NCBI GenBank assembly: GCA_003864495.1
Contig: ML133479.1
Span: forward strand, 131,854-195,853
Length of the DNA stretch: 64,000 nt
Reading direction: 5' to 3'
From: Nemopilema nomurai
Taxonomy: Eukaryota > Cnidaria > Scyphozoa > Rhizostomeae > Rhizostomatidae
Below the pieces are notes generated by a model that was not told where the DNA came from, made no database searches, and was given only the letters and a program-made list of their open reading frames with translations. The position numbers were made by a program, and so were the translations under genes. Below, one piece after another: positions 26,301 through 41,300 of this stretch. Each line of letters starts with the position of its first letter. The stretch's first letter is position 1.

Positions 26301-29300
26301 TCTACAGCTTTTGGTACCTCAATTAAATGAAAAAGGCAAAAAGGGGAAAATATTGAGGTTTTCCAATGACTTTTAGCAGGCATTGTAACATGAATAAACA
26401 TTTAAAGCTTATTCTGGTGTCTTGATTCACTTACCGTTGTGTTGTTTCCTTCGCAAATTAGCATATCAAGTTGATCTGTTAATAGCTTGCAGGAGAACCC
26501 TAAAAATGGTTTCAAACGAAAATTAATTCGATCAACCCTTTGCATATTCTATTTCTCCATGATGCATGAGTATAAATCTAATTTCCCTGCAGATACATCA
26601 TAAACGAGACAACTTCGTGGCAGATAAATCACTAGAACAACGCATTTAATTATTCCTCTTATATTTCGTGAGCCCAAACAACATTACACTTTAGCACGGA
26701 ATCAAGTGTGTGCAGCAGTTGCACTTGGGTCAAAATGTCACTTGAAGATAACGAAGATTAACCTGCGTAGCACAATTAAATGCAGAGTTTTCAATAGACG
26801 TTCAAATTTGACCAGCTGCTTTGAGAGAGATGACGGTGGCCTGATTCAAAGGACATTAGTTGATTACCTATATTGATTGCCGTCTCCTGTTTATCGCCAG
26901 TGAGAATCCAGATCTTGATGTTGGCCGCGGCCAGTGTGGCTATGCTGTCCGGAACCCCTTCTTGCAGCTTGTCCTCTATGGCCGTCGCCCCCAGCAAAAA
27001 CAGGTTCTTCTCAATGCCCTCGCTGGCTTCGTCCACTTTCGCGTCTCTCTCGTCCAGAGCCGTGCTTGCCTTGTAGTATTCTTTATTCCACTCTTCGTAT
27101 TCGCTCTCCGTAAGTTCAGCCATCGCTATGCACAATGTCCGCAGGCCTAGACAGGATGGTCAAACCATGTGCTCACAAATATTGGTGACGTAATGGAAGA
27201 CAGCAATCCTAACAGAGACTATAAAACTGCTGTACGTGTGGCTAACATTAATAGTCACTATTTGCACGAAACAGGTCTTCCATTCCAATTCATTCCCCAC
27301 CATGCCTATGTATTCTCGGACCAGGAATTAAAATAAGCACTCATAAAAGCTTCTAGGATTATTAACCCCTTTGACTACAATGACAACCAAAAGGATATCA
27401 AAATGAGGTTTCTTTACCTTCCCTGGCAAATTCTTCTAAGTGCTGCAAAGTGAGACTATCACAAATCTGCTCACTACCTAATCGATCGTAGATCACGTTG
27501 TCCTGTTCGTGCGGAAAGCAAGATCAACAGTTAACTTAAAGAAAAGAGCAATTATTGGAATGAGGCGCAAACACGAAATACAGAGTGTAAGGAGTCTATG
27601 AAGACGAAATGTGAGTGTCCATGAAAGGGAAAAACTGTGAGAACCAGCAACTGTGACTTCGAGCCTCGCTCATTGGTTCTACATAAAGAGCATAACGTAA
27701 TGAAAAAGTCCAGGTTAGTGATATTACTAAATGAAGTCTTTTTCTAGAGATCTATATTACTGGCTTTTGAAATTGACTTGATAATCAGTATTCAAATAGC
27801 CTGTTCTTAGGTTAGACTCGACATTTCGGTCAAAACATTTAAAACAAAATCGAGAGAGATGCCAGTGGCATAAAGATTTCTGGTGGCTAAGGGCAATTTC
27901 CAGTTTTTCATTCATTGTAAGTTTGAGCCTTAACTGACCTCTTTTTAGAATTCAAATCACCTTCAAAAGCCGGCGTCATTGTACAAATGCCCTCCCCTCC
28001 CCTTTACCTTGCACTACAATATAGCGCCCAATAGCAAGGCATATAATCAACCGACCAAAAGAAGCAGAACAGTTACTTACAGCTCCCTTACAGTAAAGCT
28101 TTATCTGGCCGGTCGGTGTTCGGACAATTACGGACATTCTTTTGCGTGTACTGTCAAGAAATACAAAAGCAACGGTTTTATTCAAAATATCGAGTTGAAG
28201 AAAGCAAACAATCAAGTAAAACTAGCAAACGAAACTTGATGCCTTTCGGGACCAACATGGGAACCTAAAGAAGCATTGAAAGTTTTCTTTGAGCGCGGCA
28301 GTTTTAAAGCAGTTATAAGACAACGTGGAGAAACATCGAAATCAATCAAAAAGGTGGGTTTCTCAACATGATCTGGTCTTAAGGCTGGAAACAATGGAGG
28401 AATAAGTCGATCATTTAATAATGATTCAATTTAAAGGTTCCTTGTCAATAGAGAGTGAGAAATCGGCTTAGTGGTGAACGAAATCATCGTGTATGCAACA
28501 TGGAAAATATCCGATGAAAAACTCACCTGTTGAACTCTAATACATTCAAAACTTCATAAACCTCTTCCTGACCAAGCTACGAAATAACAGCAACAACGCG
28601 ATAGACTTACAAAGTTTATTCAACCTCTTCAACCTGATAACAACTTATCTAAAATGTTTTCAATCGAGAGGACTCCCTTATAAAGGCAGTGGCATCTATT
28701 TTAGTACCTGCTCCTATTATTTCCTTGCCCCTAGTTGTAAACAACATGTGATAAACTGAATCTTTGTGCAATGCATTCAGAATGAGTTATTGTTTCTCTG
28801 CTCACTCAGACAGTTTAAGTTGAAAACGCTTCAGCAAGTGACCACTCGACACGATCTCTTTGTAAGATAAATAAATAAGCAGAATAAAGATCATATTAGA
28901 ACTATAATAACGATACTTCATGGCAGCTATACTGAAACGAACTAGCGATCTTACCACATTGATAATGACTGATGTGGGAGTTCTGACACTGAAGGAGAAT
29001 CCCAACTGCTTTGCACCCTTAACCAGTGCACCTTCATCTGGAAAAATTAAGCAAAAAGGTTTAAACCATAAGAACAGGAGGACATTAAATTGTTCAGAAA
29101 GTTACGTTACGTTTTGAACTGGACGAATGCAAACCCAACGACAAGGACGTTAACGAAGAAGAATATTTAATGCGAGCTCAAGTATAAAAAAATACGCCAC
29201 GAACCGGGAGAAGCAGCTTGATAAATGATATTTTCACCGTCACTTTGATCTCTTTCAGGAATCACAGTATGACAGACAGCCAGCAGAGTTAAAAATTCTC

Positions 29301-32300
29301 TTATTACGGAGCAAGATGACTGAAAAAATAAAATGAGTCAACAGTGAATAAAAATTCGCTAGGAATGCATTTATGAAAAACAAAGGAAAATTTGCGATGC
29401 CATTTTAAAGTCCCCCCCCCCCCGAAAAGCAGACGAGAAAGGGGTGATTCAGAAGAGACCGATAGTAGAAACGAATTATTAACGTACTGTACACCTTCTG
29501 TGCATATTGCCAATGCCTTTAAAATACAATTGCAGACAAAGAATTTTGTATAAAGAAGAGTTTTGCCTACATGACTTTGAAGATTGTCCAGCAGCCTTGG
29601 GTCATTGAAGCCTTCGCCATCTCCTCTACAAACATTAAGAATACAAACGTCAGGGTACAATGTCTTTAAATTCACATAAAAACCCACCTCTACCCCCTAC
29701 AACCGGCCTTTTTTCAAGAATGTATGACAGCATACAGTAAGTCTTTCAAACTTAGAAATATCGTTCTGTTTAATCATCTGCATGATTAAAGGCAGACATA
29801 AAAGATAGATTCTAAAAAGCTACAACAGTAGAAGACAAGATGAAAGCCAAAGTACAAGCAAAAACTAAAAGCGTCAGAAAAACTACTATTTACCCATAGG
29901 TTATACCAGCAATGGTGCATTTCCGAAACTCCATGATATTTCTTGTAAGCGTCCCAGTCTTGTCAGAGAATATATACTTTACCTAAAAAGAACATTAACT
30001 ATCAAAAAAGTCAACTTTATAAAGAAGCTCCAACAAGAAAGAGAGAGCGTGAAAAGCGAAGAAGCGAAAAAAGAGCTACAGATAGGGGAAGTAGCCGATA
30101 TAAACACCTGTCCTAGTTCTTCGTTCAGGTTGGACGTCCTCGCCATTGCCGGCGTGTCCGATTCTGCATAGTAGAGATCTTCGTCCTTTTAGGCAAAACG
30201 ACAAGAAAAAGACTCAGAAACAGCGTTAATTGTGGGAAAATAAAAAGGCCAGTTTTGGAAGCTGCGAGGAGAAGAATTAATAAATCTTGAATCAGCAGAA
30301 ATAAGGAGAAATGAAAATTTAAGTTGCACCTAGAGAGGTGCATCAAAATTCAGCTACACATTTGATTGGTATGCAATATTGTTTTGCTTTTCATTTGATT
30401 CTTTATTCAAATCTATGTTGAAAATTCGAATATTGAAGCTTCTTAGGAATATGAATGGGAGCAAGTCAAATAAATCAGTTGTTGAATGGCTTTGAACGTA
30501 TCAAACACTTTTCTTGAAACAATCAGCCACTGAAACACTTTTGCTATCGGAAAACATTGGAAACAAGCATCGAATATTAGGATAATCGAGAGAAAGAGAA
30601 AATGAAACTCGGAGAAAATACTATCCAATGTAGGAAATTAGTGGCACTATATTGAAGCACCAGGCAACACACATCAACTCACCATATTGATAAACATTGC
30701 TTGGATGAATTTCACAATCTGAAAAGCAGGAAAATAAAAGTTGTTGCAATGAAAATTCAAGAATCAGGCAAAATAATAACAAAGAATGAAGTTTCCAAAA
30801 ATTGAGGCAAATACGGAGGAACGTAGTGCATATTCTGTGATGACAATAACCTGATTTGATTCTTCAAAAATTTATATAAAATTAAATAAAATCTTTATGA
30901 GATAAAAATTGAAAAATATGACGCATTTCAAGAAATAAAACCTTGCATAAGAAAAACAAAACAATGCATTACTATCAAGGACCTAGCCTCACCTCTAATG
31001 TGACTGGCAAACTGATTGGAATGAGGTTGTTGAATAAAATGGCAAACGTTAAAAATGTAAGGCCGAAATTCTGTGGCTTTAAACCTGTCAAGACAAAGTT
31101 TGAAAAAGGTAGTCCACCAGTTCAACAAACAACGAAGGCCAAGAAGCTAACGTAAATAAACGTCTAAAAATTCTCAACTAAAATGTGAAATAAACTTGAC
31201 TGCAATTCGTTTGTCCTCTATGGGTGTAAATTTTTTAATTAGCTTCCCCAGCCATTCATCCCCTGTGAATTTCAAGTGTTCTCTTGGGTAGGAGCGCCCA
31301 ATTGTGATTCAGTAGAAATCCACTAAGGGGTACTCCGTTGTGTTGGCAAGAAAACAGGTCAAAACATTTCATGAAAATAACTGGATTGGCATGATTTGAA
31401 TCATTTCGTAAGCTTGTCTTTTTATACCTTGAGGTTCAATTGTGAGTAGGGTCTCACTTTGAACTAAAACAACACCACTTCAATACTGCTAGGCGAATAC
31501 AGTATAAGTTTTCTTAATGAAGATTCAGTGGAAGAAACCTACCTTTATAACCAAGATACCAATCCGTATCCCGGTGTTTATCTGAAAGGCAAAGCACGTA
31601 ACGATAAAAAACTCCTCAAGTGTTCTCAAAATTAGCGAAAGGAAAGAAGAAAAGCTCAAAAATGACAAAAAGACCATTATCTAAAAATGCGATTAGCAAT
31701 AAATCCAGTCAATTAAGCACAATGTGATATTAAAGATTTGAAACGTCAGCAAAGAGAATATCACAGCATCATGTGTAGATAATAAACAAAGTATTACTTG
31801 TCCAGATTTCATTCCCAATTGAAGTAAATAAGCCAAGAGCAATGAGCATTGCAAACAGAAAAAGAATTTGAATGTTCGTGGTGTGGTCAACATTCGATCG
31901 CTTTATCGGTGCCGCGGTTGCATTCTGCAAAAAAAAACATTCGACCCCATAAGGAACAGCTCAATTAGACAAGCAAGGGGGACGGTTCCTTTTTCATTTC
32001 AGTTGCAAGCAAATCTTGCAAGCCTTTATTGAGAACTCACGAGGATTAAAACATCATATTCTCATTGTTAAACAAAGAGACTCTACTCTGGTGGTATCTC
32101 TTGCTTTTTCTGTCTCTACCCGCCAGTCGCCGCAGAAATCGGCGAAGTCAGAAAACATGCAAAAATTGGAATACAAGAAAAAAAAACACGAGGAACTATC
32201 AATCAGTTCTAATGCAAAATATGCAGTAAAAGCTCTCTCGCACTTCATCTTTAATTATCAAAGTTCAGTCTACCTTTAAATCGTATTTTGTATTAATGTA

Positions 32301-35300
32301 TTTGAAGAACGGTAATCTGTCTGAACTAAATGACGCTACAGCAAATGCAAAGAAGTCGTTTCATTTGCCAACCCTTTGTAGATTGAGGCAATAAGATAAA
32401 AATTGATTGTAACATGCATGTTACCTGTAGTAATTTTGATTCATGCCCAGTATAGATTGCAAGACCTACATGAGCAATAAGATTGAACGGTCACAAAAAA
32501 GACGGTTAAGACGCAGGCGAGTAGAAATCACATCTACAAAACTCAACAACGCAAGTAAAGATCTACACTCGAACAAACACATACGGAATCAAATACATGA
32601 GAATTCGAAGTCTCAATTTCACGTGACTAATTCACTTATTCTACCAGCGGACTACCAAGTTGTTGCTAGCATTTGGATTACAGCAAAAACCTTCAACTAA
32701 TTCTGCGATAATCAGAAAGTCTCTATCGGTTGAAAATCTAAAGCGGGAGCAAACCAGAAAATTTACTGCTAAAAGTTTCAGCCAAAAATATTTCGTCACC
32801 ATGGTTAGGGATAAAAACTTGCCCTGATCACTTTAATTTTATTCAAATTCTTTGCTTAATTTAGAGAAATGGGCTGTCCGCTGTTTAGTGCCTATGTTAC
32901 GCATCATATTTTAGCTAACATTTCAAAAACTGTTAACAAGAGAACAAGCCTGTGAAGCTAAGCTCTGCTGCTATACATTTTCTGCTGGTATACATTTAAC
33001 TCGAAGTTGCTTCTGTAATAGTCACAGAAGCTTCTTGTTAGATTCTGCTTTGGAATCGGAGCTTAAAAACTGAAGTGCAATGTTCAGCTGGCCTTCCAAA
33101 TAGACAGCAGGTTAATAAGATTTCTAAACTCAAATCTACGCTAATTAGATTGCCAAGTGATAGGGAAAATGACCACAGGCTGCTTACCAAATATCCACTG
33201 AGTGTTTCGGAGCTGCGCCCCTCTTAATAGAATTTGATCTCCGCTGATTGGCAGTGCCCTAAAGAGGAATCAAGCATATGGATGGTGATAAAATGGATGG
33301 AAATGGTGTAATCAGCTAGATCCAATTGCAAAACTAACAGCATTAGTATAAATGATGACAGAAGTCCATTCAAATGAATGACGAAATTCAGCAATATAAC
33401 ATACAACAACAAATCGAATAAAACATTAGAAGCAACCAAGAATAGAAACGATTATAAGATCGGGCAACAGATTAAAGTTAGAAAAAACGTATTCCACGGT
33501 TGCAGAGAAATTTCTCATTTCCCGACAAATACAATGGAGTGTTCTATGATTATGAGAAAAACCAATTATCTAGAAGGAGTTAAGACAAGTTAAGGAGATA
33601 CCTCTGGCCTTGTAGAGTAATGTTGCCGACGAAATCATACAGCCTATTGTTTGGACCTTCGCATTCAACTCTTCCCTTGAAAAGCAAATCGAGGAATAGT
33701 GAGAGCACAGGTAGCAGAAAAGATGTGGTGTGAACATTGATAAATGAGAATAGAAACATACGCGGTTATAATGGGGAAAAGTCGGAACAGCGAAAAAAAT
33801 CTGGACCCCAAGAGGCTGGATCTCATGAACGCGTTGAAAAAATGTCACCAAACGTCACCTTTGTGGAGATTTGCTAAAATGGGCATCTCTTTAAAGGCCC
33901 GTTCTAATGGTATTTAGTGGTATTGGGATTGCTAGAGATAAAGGCAACCTCACTAAGTCATTGCTATCGTCCTGAGTCTGAAAAATCCCGTCTGCATGGC
34001 GATGATTTCAACTGGAGCAAAAAAGGACATTCGTTCAGATTATTGCTAGCAACGCCAACAAAACCAAAGTCTAGAAACGTACCAGCAGGGACATCATAGA
34101 ACTCAATGATGTGTAGTATGCAGTTGCAGGCAGGGCCTAGGTAGAAGACAGGGATCATTGCAATATCATGTTATACTAAACAGACTCCAACTGAAGCTAC
34201 AGAAAAAGTCATCTATACGGCTTCACCTACGCGAATCCCCCACATCTTTTCTTCTTAGACTATCACGACCGAATGGTCCATCAGAGCAGATCATGAAACA
34301 AGAAATACAATGAACGCACTGAGCTTTATTATTGAAAAAGTAGTTTTATAAAGTACCTGTCGTATCTTAAGATTCGTCTCTCCGTCCAGATTGGCCGTCT
34401 CTATGTAGCACATGCCCATTGGTTCACTATTAACGTGATCAAAATTCGTTACAGCAAGACCTTCAGGAGAAAATGTCGACATAAAAATGCGACAACGTAA
34501 AAAAATTAGTTAGTTTTTATGAGCACAACTTTGGTTCTGATGAGCACAACTAAGGCTCTGATGGGCTTTGCAAGACTTCCTATTTTGCCGATTGGCGGAA
34601 AAACTCACTAAAATTACAGTCAATGTTGAGAGAAAGTGTTGTTAGCCTAGTCCTTGAGAGAATTTTGACATTGACGGGAAACAGAAAGAACAATCTGCAT
34701 GCTATTTTTCCCCTCAACAGAAAGCAGACTTTCTGTTTCGATAGAATGTTCAGGAATAAAAACATCAATCATATCGATGCAACTACCTTGATGACATAAG
34801 AAGCAGGTCAGCAGGAAAGAAATGGCCATTGAGAACTTTGACGATGTCACCAACTTGAACCTATGGGTAGAAGAGCGCCTCATCAAATTGCTATGAAGTA
34901 AACTCTACCAAATGCTGAAGATATTTTGCATTTGATATCTACCTCTGAGATTATGTATATAACCATGATCTAGGTAGATGATAATAGGGAATTAAGGCAT
35001 GCATGTGCTATATTCACAAATGGCTAGTACTTTGTTTTCGTTACATTCTAGTTGCGGCAGACATGTTTGCTGCAGGCTCAATATTTGCTGTTCGATGGGG
35101 AAACATGAGTGAACACTAGTAGAAAATATAGTGTTTAGAATGCAAACTTCTCACAGTGGCATCTTCCCCTAAATCTATATAAAAACAGACGTGAATGACA
35201 CTTTGCTATTTGAGTGTAACAATTATACTGAAAATGTTTTATCACGAGACTCTCTTTTGGTAGCAAGACTCCGTCAGGATGAATGTACTTGATAACTATC

Positions 35301-38300
35301 AATGTATCGAAGCAAAGTAAATCAGTGGGTTATTTGGAACTGAGATACTTTTACTAAGAGGTACTTACATCTCGCCATCGCACATTTTGAGTTGTCCCAT
35401 TTCTTACAACTGAAAGAAATCAATCCAGCGATACAATTTGTTCGTACAATAGACGACTCTTTAGAAACTTTGCAGACGATATCATTCGCTAATATAAAAC
35501 AAAACACGTATGGTAAAGTTTATCAAAAAATTTACATACTAGCTGAGAAGAGGAAGTACGATTGTTGATTGAATATTTTGAAGGGGTCGATATATAAGCG
35601 AATTGCAAACTGAGATTTCATTACATGTTATGTATGTGCATTTAATTGACTTTAAATTTGAAACACGACGGTTCTTTTGAAAAGGATTTTTATGCCGAGA
35701 AGATGAGGTAAGATTGCAACTCTTGAAGGTGAAATCATAAACACACCTTGGACAAGCTGCCTGTTCGTTATGTCATCTGCCCGATGTCGTTTCTGTAAAA
35801 AAAGCATCAATATCACTTCAAACCATTAAAAATAATACCATCAAAAATATTTATACACATATGCAATTTAAGATTCACGGTTAATTAAAAAAATCATCTA
35901 TCACGAATCAAGCTAGAAAGTTTGACCTAAGCTTGTAAGAATATCAATACGAGGCTGGTGTGAAGTTCGAACCCAGGGAGGCTCGTTAAGATAAGAAGTC
36001 GGCAGTTGGGCTAGTGTCTTCAATAGCTGCAATTTAACCTTCAGTCTGCATTGTTAACGTTTAAAAGGTGACGAGACAAAATGACAAACATCTATCAGTA
36101 ACCCACAAAATTGGTTATTAAAAAGTGGATAATACACAGCACCTGCAAAAATGCAATGGACTTTGTCGGGGTGTTTATACTTCGGATTTTCACTAGCAAC
36201 TTTTATGAGAAAAGTCATCCTTAAAGTAGATTAAAGAAGCAAATATTGGCCTATTTTGATGTCTAAGATATTCAAATATGTTAAAAAACAAACAGTACTT
36301 ACAAAGTCTTCAATGATTTCTTTGATGGCAGAACAGCTGAGCACGAAAAGAAGTGGAACTGCAGTCGTATAGCGTCCGGTTGGAGAAACGTTCGGAATTT
36401 GCTGAAAAATTACTTTCAACGTAAGGTTTATTCGAAGATGGGTCGAAAGAGGCTTGTTCTCCTAAAGGGCTTGTTCCTACGTCACCAAAAGAAAGAGTCG
36501 AACCGAAAACAGTGCAGTAAAAATATTCGATTGGTTTAATTAGTGGTAGTTAAAAATAATTTCAATGATAATTGAATGACTTTGTAAAAGAACAATAAAA
36601 ACGCGGCATTAGGACTTATATCAAAGATGAAAAAGAAAGTCAACAATGATACGACAAAGCAACAGTCGAAACTCAAAATGCACAAGAAGAGCAGAGTAAC
36701 GCAGAAAAGCCATTGATTCTGCTGTTTGAAAACTGCAAATGGGAACTAAAGGAATGCCAACGGAGGCAGTATTTTCACTAGAAAAAAAACTTTGAATACC
36801 CCGGTGATGGTTTTTCTATCGAGATCAACCTTCACGCCAATAAGTTACAAAATGACACATTTATGAAACAGCTGATTATCAAACGTACCAAGGGTAACAA
36901 TAAAGGGTAGAAAAACTTGAACTTTGCACTTCGAATAAATACAAAATAGCATGGCTGTTGTGAATACGATCAGCTGAATCAAATGCACTTGTAAATTATT
37001 AATGCCATCAGTTTTATCTCGAACAATTAAAAAAATTAAAGGGATAAATTATTTAGAACGCAGCTCAGCGTGACGGTAGTGAAATCCACACTAGCCTTCA
37101 AAAGTTACATCTCGAAAAAAAGAAAACTCAGAATTGAGAATACAAGGTTTTAGGTGAGTATGAGGCTAGGCATTGCACCCCTCGAGCTGATGGGATGGGT
37201 TGGCATCACAAAAATAACACGGTATCGAGAAGGGGACACTTTTTCAAAAATGTGCCTTTGGGAGCATTTGAAAAAAAAATTGAAAATATTGATAACTCTC
37301 TACTTTTAAACACACAACACAGAACACAAGCCATCCACAAAGATGCTCTCCTTTTGCATACTTAAATATACAAGCTTATATATTCATTCTTTAGCCCTTT
37401 TTTAGGCTTGACCCCTAGGGGGAGCTAAAAGACCTGTTCCCTTCGCAAGCCGGTTGATCTTTTTCACGAGCGTTTCAAGAAACTCAATCACTTAAATATT
37501 TCAATCGGAATGTGCCTAATCGAAATTACGCTTTTGAATGAACAATGAAATTATTCTGCTCACGTTTTTTCATTTGTATTTTGTACAAGAAAAACGGGGA
37601 ACTCAGAAACGCGTTCAAGTTTTGACTGCAAACATTGCAAAATGAAAAAGATCACAACTTCCTTAAACTTAACGCTTTTTTTGGATGACCGCCTTTCTGA
37701 AAAAGCACTTTTGGAGCAAGCATTTTCTGGATTAACGCCCGTATAAGACACAATCATATATACTAAGCCTATATGTCTCTCTCTCAATTCACATGATTCC
37801 GAAAGATGATATGGAATATTGAATGCACGTGATTCCAAAAGATATGGAATATTGAATGCACATGATTCCAAAAGATATGGAATGGTGGTTCATTTGAGCA
37901 AAACCTTGACTTACCTGCAGAAGTGCTATCAAAAGAAAGAAGATATTCGAATATCGGCTAAACTGTTCGAGCAGGAACTTTGGAAAGAAAGTAACCAGAT
38001 TGTATTTGGCAGTGCTATGGAAAATAGAAATAAATCACTACAATCGACTGAAACGAGTTGATGAAAAGCTTTTACTCATTGCCATGCTAAACTAAGTGAT
38101 TCGCAAAGCTGCTCAATCGAGTTTGTTTGCCTAATCAAAAAGCATTGAATATGTTGTTCAATATTTACTCAAACGCTAAAAATATTTGACTTGCAGCTAA
38201 ATGCAGCTAAGTCTCTTGAAAGCAGTCAAGTAAATGCATTGTAAGATGCTTACACAAGGCATCGCCTTGCCGACATCACAAGTTGTAAACCACTATTCTC

Positions 38301-41300
38301 AATGAAGTGCTATGATGACATCAAGCCATACCTTATTTTATTCCGACAAAACTGTTGTTCTTGGGTGGCGTTGATAATGATGATCCTTTCTGGCTTTTCT
38401 CCATCCACATCGTCAGGGAGGGTGCCATAATTCTCTGGGATAAAATCAACGAAATCAGTTAAAGGCAAGACTTCAAAATGATGTACTATTACAGTGACGT
38501 CACTGGCTAAAGAACAAAAGGCTTCAACACATCCAAGCAAAATGGCAGCCTTAAACTGGAGTACCAAACTTATGTTAGGTTACAAGTTGCGCCGGATTCA
38601 CTATACGAATCCGAGATTTATCAATATTAAAATCGAAGCCTTTACAGCACCAATAGGTATAGAATCCAAAAACAGAGTCCCCCCTGTCGATATCCAAGGG
38701 TGAAATCAGTATAGTTCGAGAGAAAGATCCCATTATCGTCGATAACTTTGGCGAAATTGAACGACGGCCTGAATATAGATGTAAGGATTGATAAAATCAC
38801 GAAGTGTTTGAACCGGAATGGAATTCTGCAAGCCAATGGGCAGGTGCCCATGTATAGCCGAGGATTAGTTGATAATCATCTCTGTGTACACTGGAAAATG
38901 AACCACCCCGGCAGCGGAAAGATTGCTTCAGACAAATAGTCTTCTATAATCGCAAAACACCTTTGCTAGCTGGAAATGCATTTTTCAGAACGCGATGCAC
39001 CCGGTAGAGACTCAAGCCGAAAAATAATAAACTCGTCGTTAATAATAAAGCCACAATGGGTTGCACAGATTATAAACTTCCGTGAAACCCCAAAAAGAAG
39101 TTTTAAGCAAGAGTGTAGAAGTGAGTGGTTCGCTTGTGGGGTTTGCTTGAAGGAAAATTTTCACCCAAACATAACCTGTAAATAATTAAGTCAAAAAAAT
39201 TGTGAAATTTTTTTATGAATTCTAAAATCCAAACTAGCTTTTAAAGCATTATTTTGATCTACCAAAATTATTCCGACTACTCAACCACTCTACAGACCAA
39301 TTATTGCCTGACTTTTTAAATGAAAATTAGTTTCCGAAATCAGCATAGTGTCTATTAATTGGAAGATAATAAGTTGAAAATACGATTGACATAAAGGTGA
39401 GGGGGCGTACTTGAAAGAATGAGTGATAAAAAACAGAGAAAGGCAAACAGAAATGCAAGAAGGAAGCAGGTGGCAAAGATAATATTTTGAGTTCCTGGAT
39501 GCACACAAATAAATGTTTAGAAGAACACTCCGAAATCTTCAAGCGCTCATTCATTCGAGTGAGAGGCGAGAATTGTATCAATCGTGGATTGCAAAACAGG
39601 AACGGGCCTTTTCTTGCAACACTTGCCTTGAGGCGAAAGTTTATGGTGATGGGAAAATACCCTTATACTAGTGAAAGACGAACAATTTATGAAAATTGAT
39701 AAAATATATATTGAGAGGTATCAGGAGCAATAGCACATGAAAAACAACTTGGATAACAAGAAATGAAAATGCCTGATGAGTTTTACATCACCATCACGCA
39801 CGTTTTCGTTAAGACCACTGACTTTTCTATAAGACATTAAGCTTTTTCTGCATAGTAAAATGCAAGCCACACACTTTGAATACTAATTTCAAAGAAGGGA
39901 AGGAAAATGCTAAGAGCCAGAACAATGAACAATCACATGAAAGAAAGTTGACTGATTTACTTTTGTTAAAGATGCCTGGCCGACTCGCCTTCTCCACGCC
40001 AGAAAATGCATGTTTCACAAAGCTCACTGCCATGATCTTCTGCAAGCATTATTCACAGCGATGGCTTACTGTGGTCACTCCTCGTACAGCGAGCGAGAAC
40101 GATCCATTGAAGTCCAGTTTCACGAGGAGCGGGAACGCGAACACCGCATCCAGCGAACATCATCAAAACTCTGTCCAAAATATCTCAACCGTCTTTGTTT
40201 CCCCGAGATCTTAGAACATATGAAGGCAGGTGAAAAGCAGAGAGTGGACGGACGAGAAACACCTGCCCACAAAACTGATGCAAATTGCCTGACGCCCTAG
40301 ATTGTACAATGCCCGGCACAAAGCAGGTTCGGAACGAAGAAAAGAGCAGGGTTCTGATGGCTTGAACAGGTAGTCTGAAGAAGTGAACTGCATTATTACG
40401 CTTGCTTTCAAGAAGTGAATTAACGATCAGGATTAAAAACCTAAGCAGATTAGTGCGATGTAAACTTCGTATAACTACATCGCTATGGGGACGGGCTTGA
40501 TAAAAATAAAAAGTAAATAATCTTGGAATCAATAATTATGCATTTTGTATTGTAGATATCAGCAACAGCAACACTGGACTCCTCCGGTTACACAATCATG
40601 GACAAGTATCTCAGTTACTGTCCATCATTATTCGGTACCATTGTTATTAATTATTCCTTGAATTGCACGCCTCTTGCGCGATGGAACAGTGCTGTGGTGG
40701 GGAACGCGTTTCTCTTGATCTGGACAAAAATCTGCAGGAACACTTTTCTGTAAATCTGGCAATCTTTAAATAAAGTTACGGTGGACTGGAAGAATCCGAT
40801 GATTCAACGCCTACTCGAACATGGACTCGTGCCCCTCTTAATAGCTAGCTACATAGCCTAAAAGATTGCTGCCTACGACAAAAAATGACAAGAATGCCTG
40901 TTGCAAGTGTGAGATTTTATTGCTAGACAAGTTGAGTATCGAAATGCCAGAAAGCGTCCACACTGGTTCAAAGGATTCCTCAAGCACACAAGAAATTTAG
41001 CAAAGCCACATTGGGCAAAGAATTGAATTTCTTTTCCAAAGTAACAATTCATTATTAAAAAAGGATTACGGGCATTGGCTGCTAGCAAGGAAAGTTTCGA
41101 ACATTTCCTAATTTACTTCAATTTCCTTAGAAATAGAGATGGACATTTCAGCTAAGTAGACTCCATCGTCAAAGAAAACGTAATCCAGTATGAAAAGCAT
41201 GTTCACAGAGAAGAAAACGAAACATGGTATTTGACGATTTTTGCGTGATATTCCAAATCTCCAAGGATTAAAGAACCTTCACTGGTTGAGAAAGGAAGTA

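Noticed and set aside
34521..34562. Two 21-base direct copies of GAGCACAACT-type sequence
   Set aside because: Only two imperfect copies; likely a chance local duplication.
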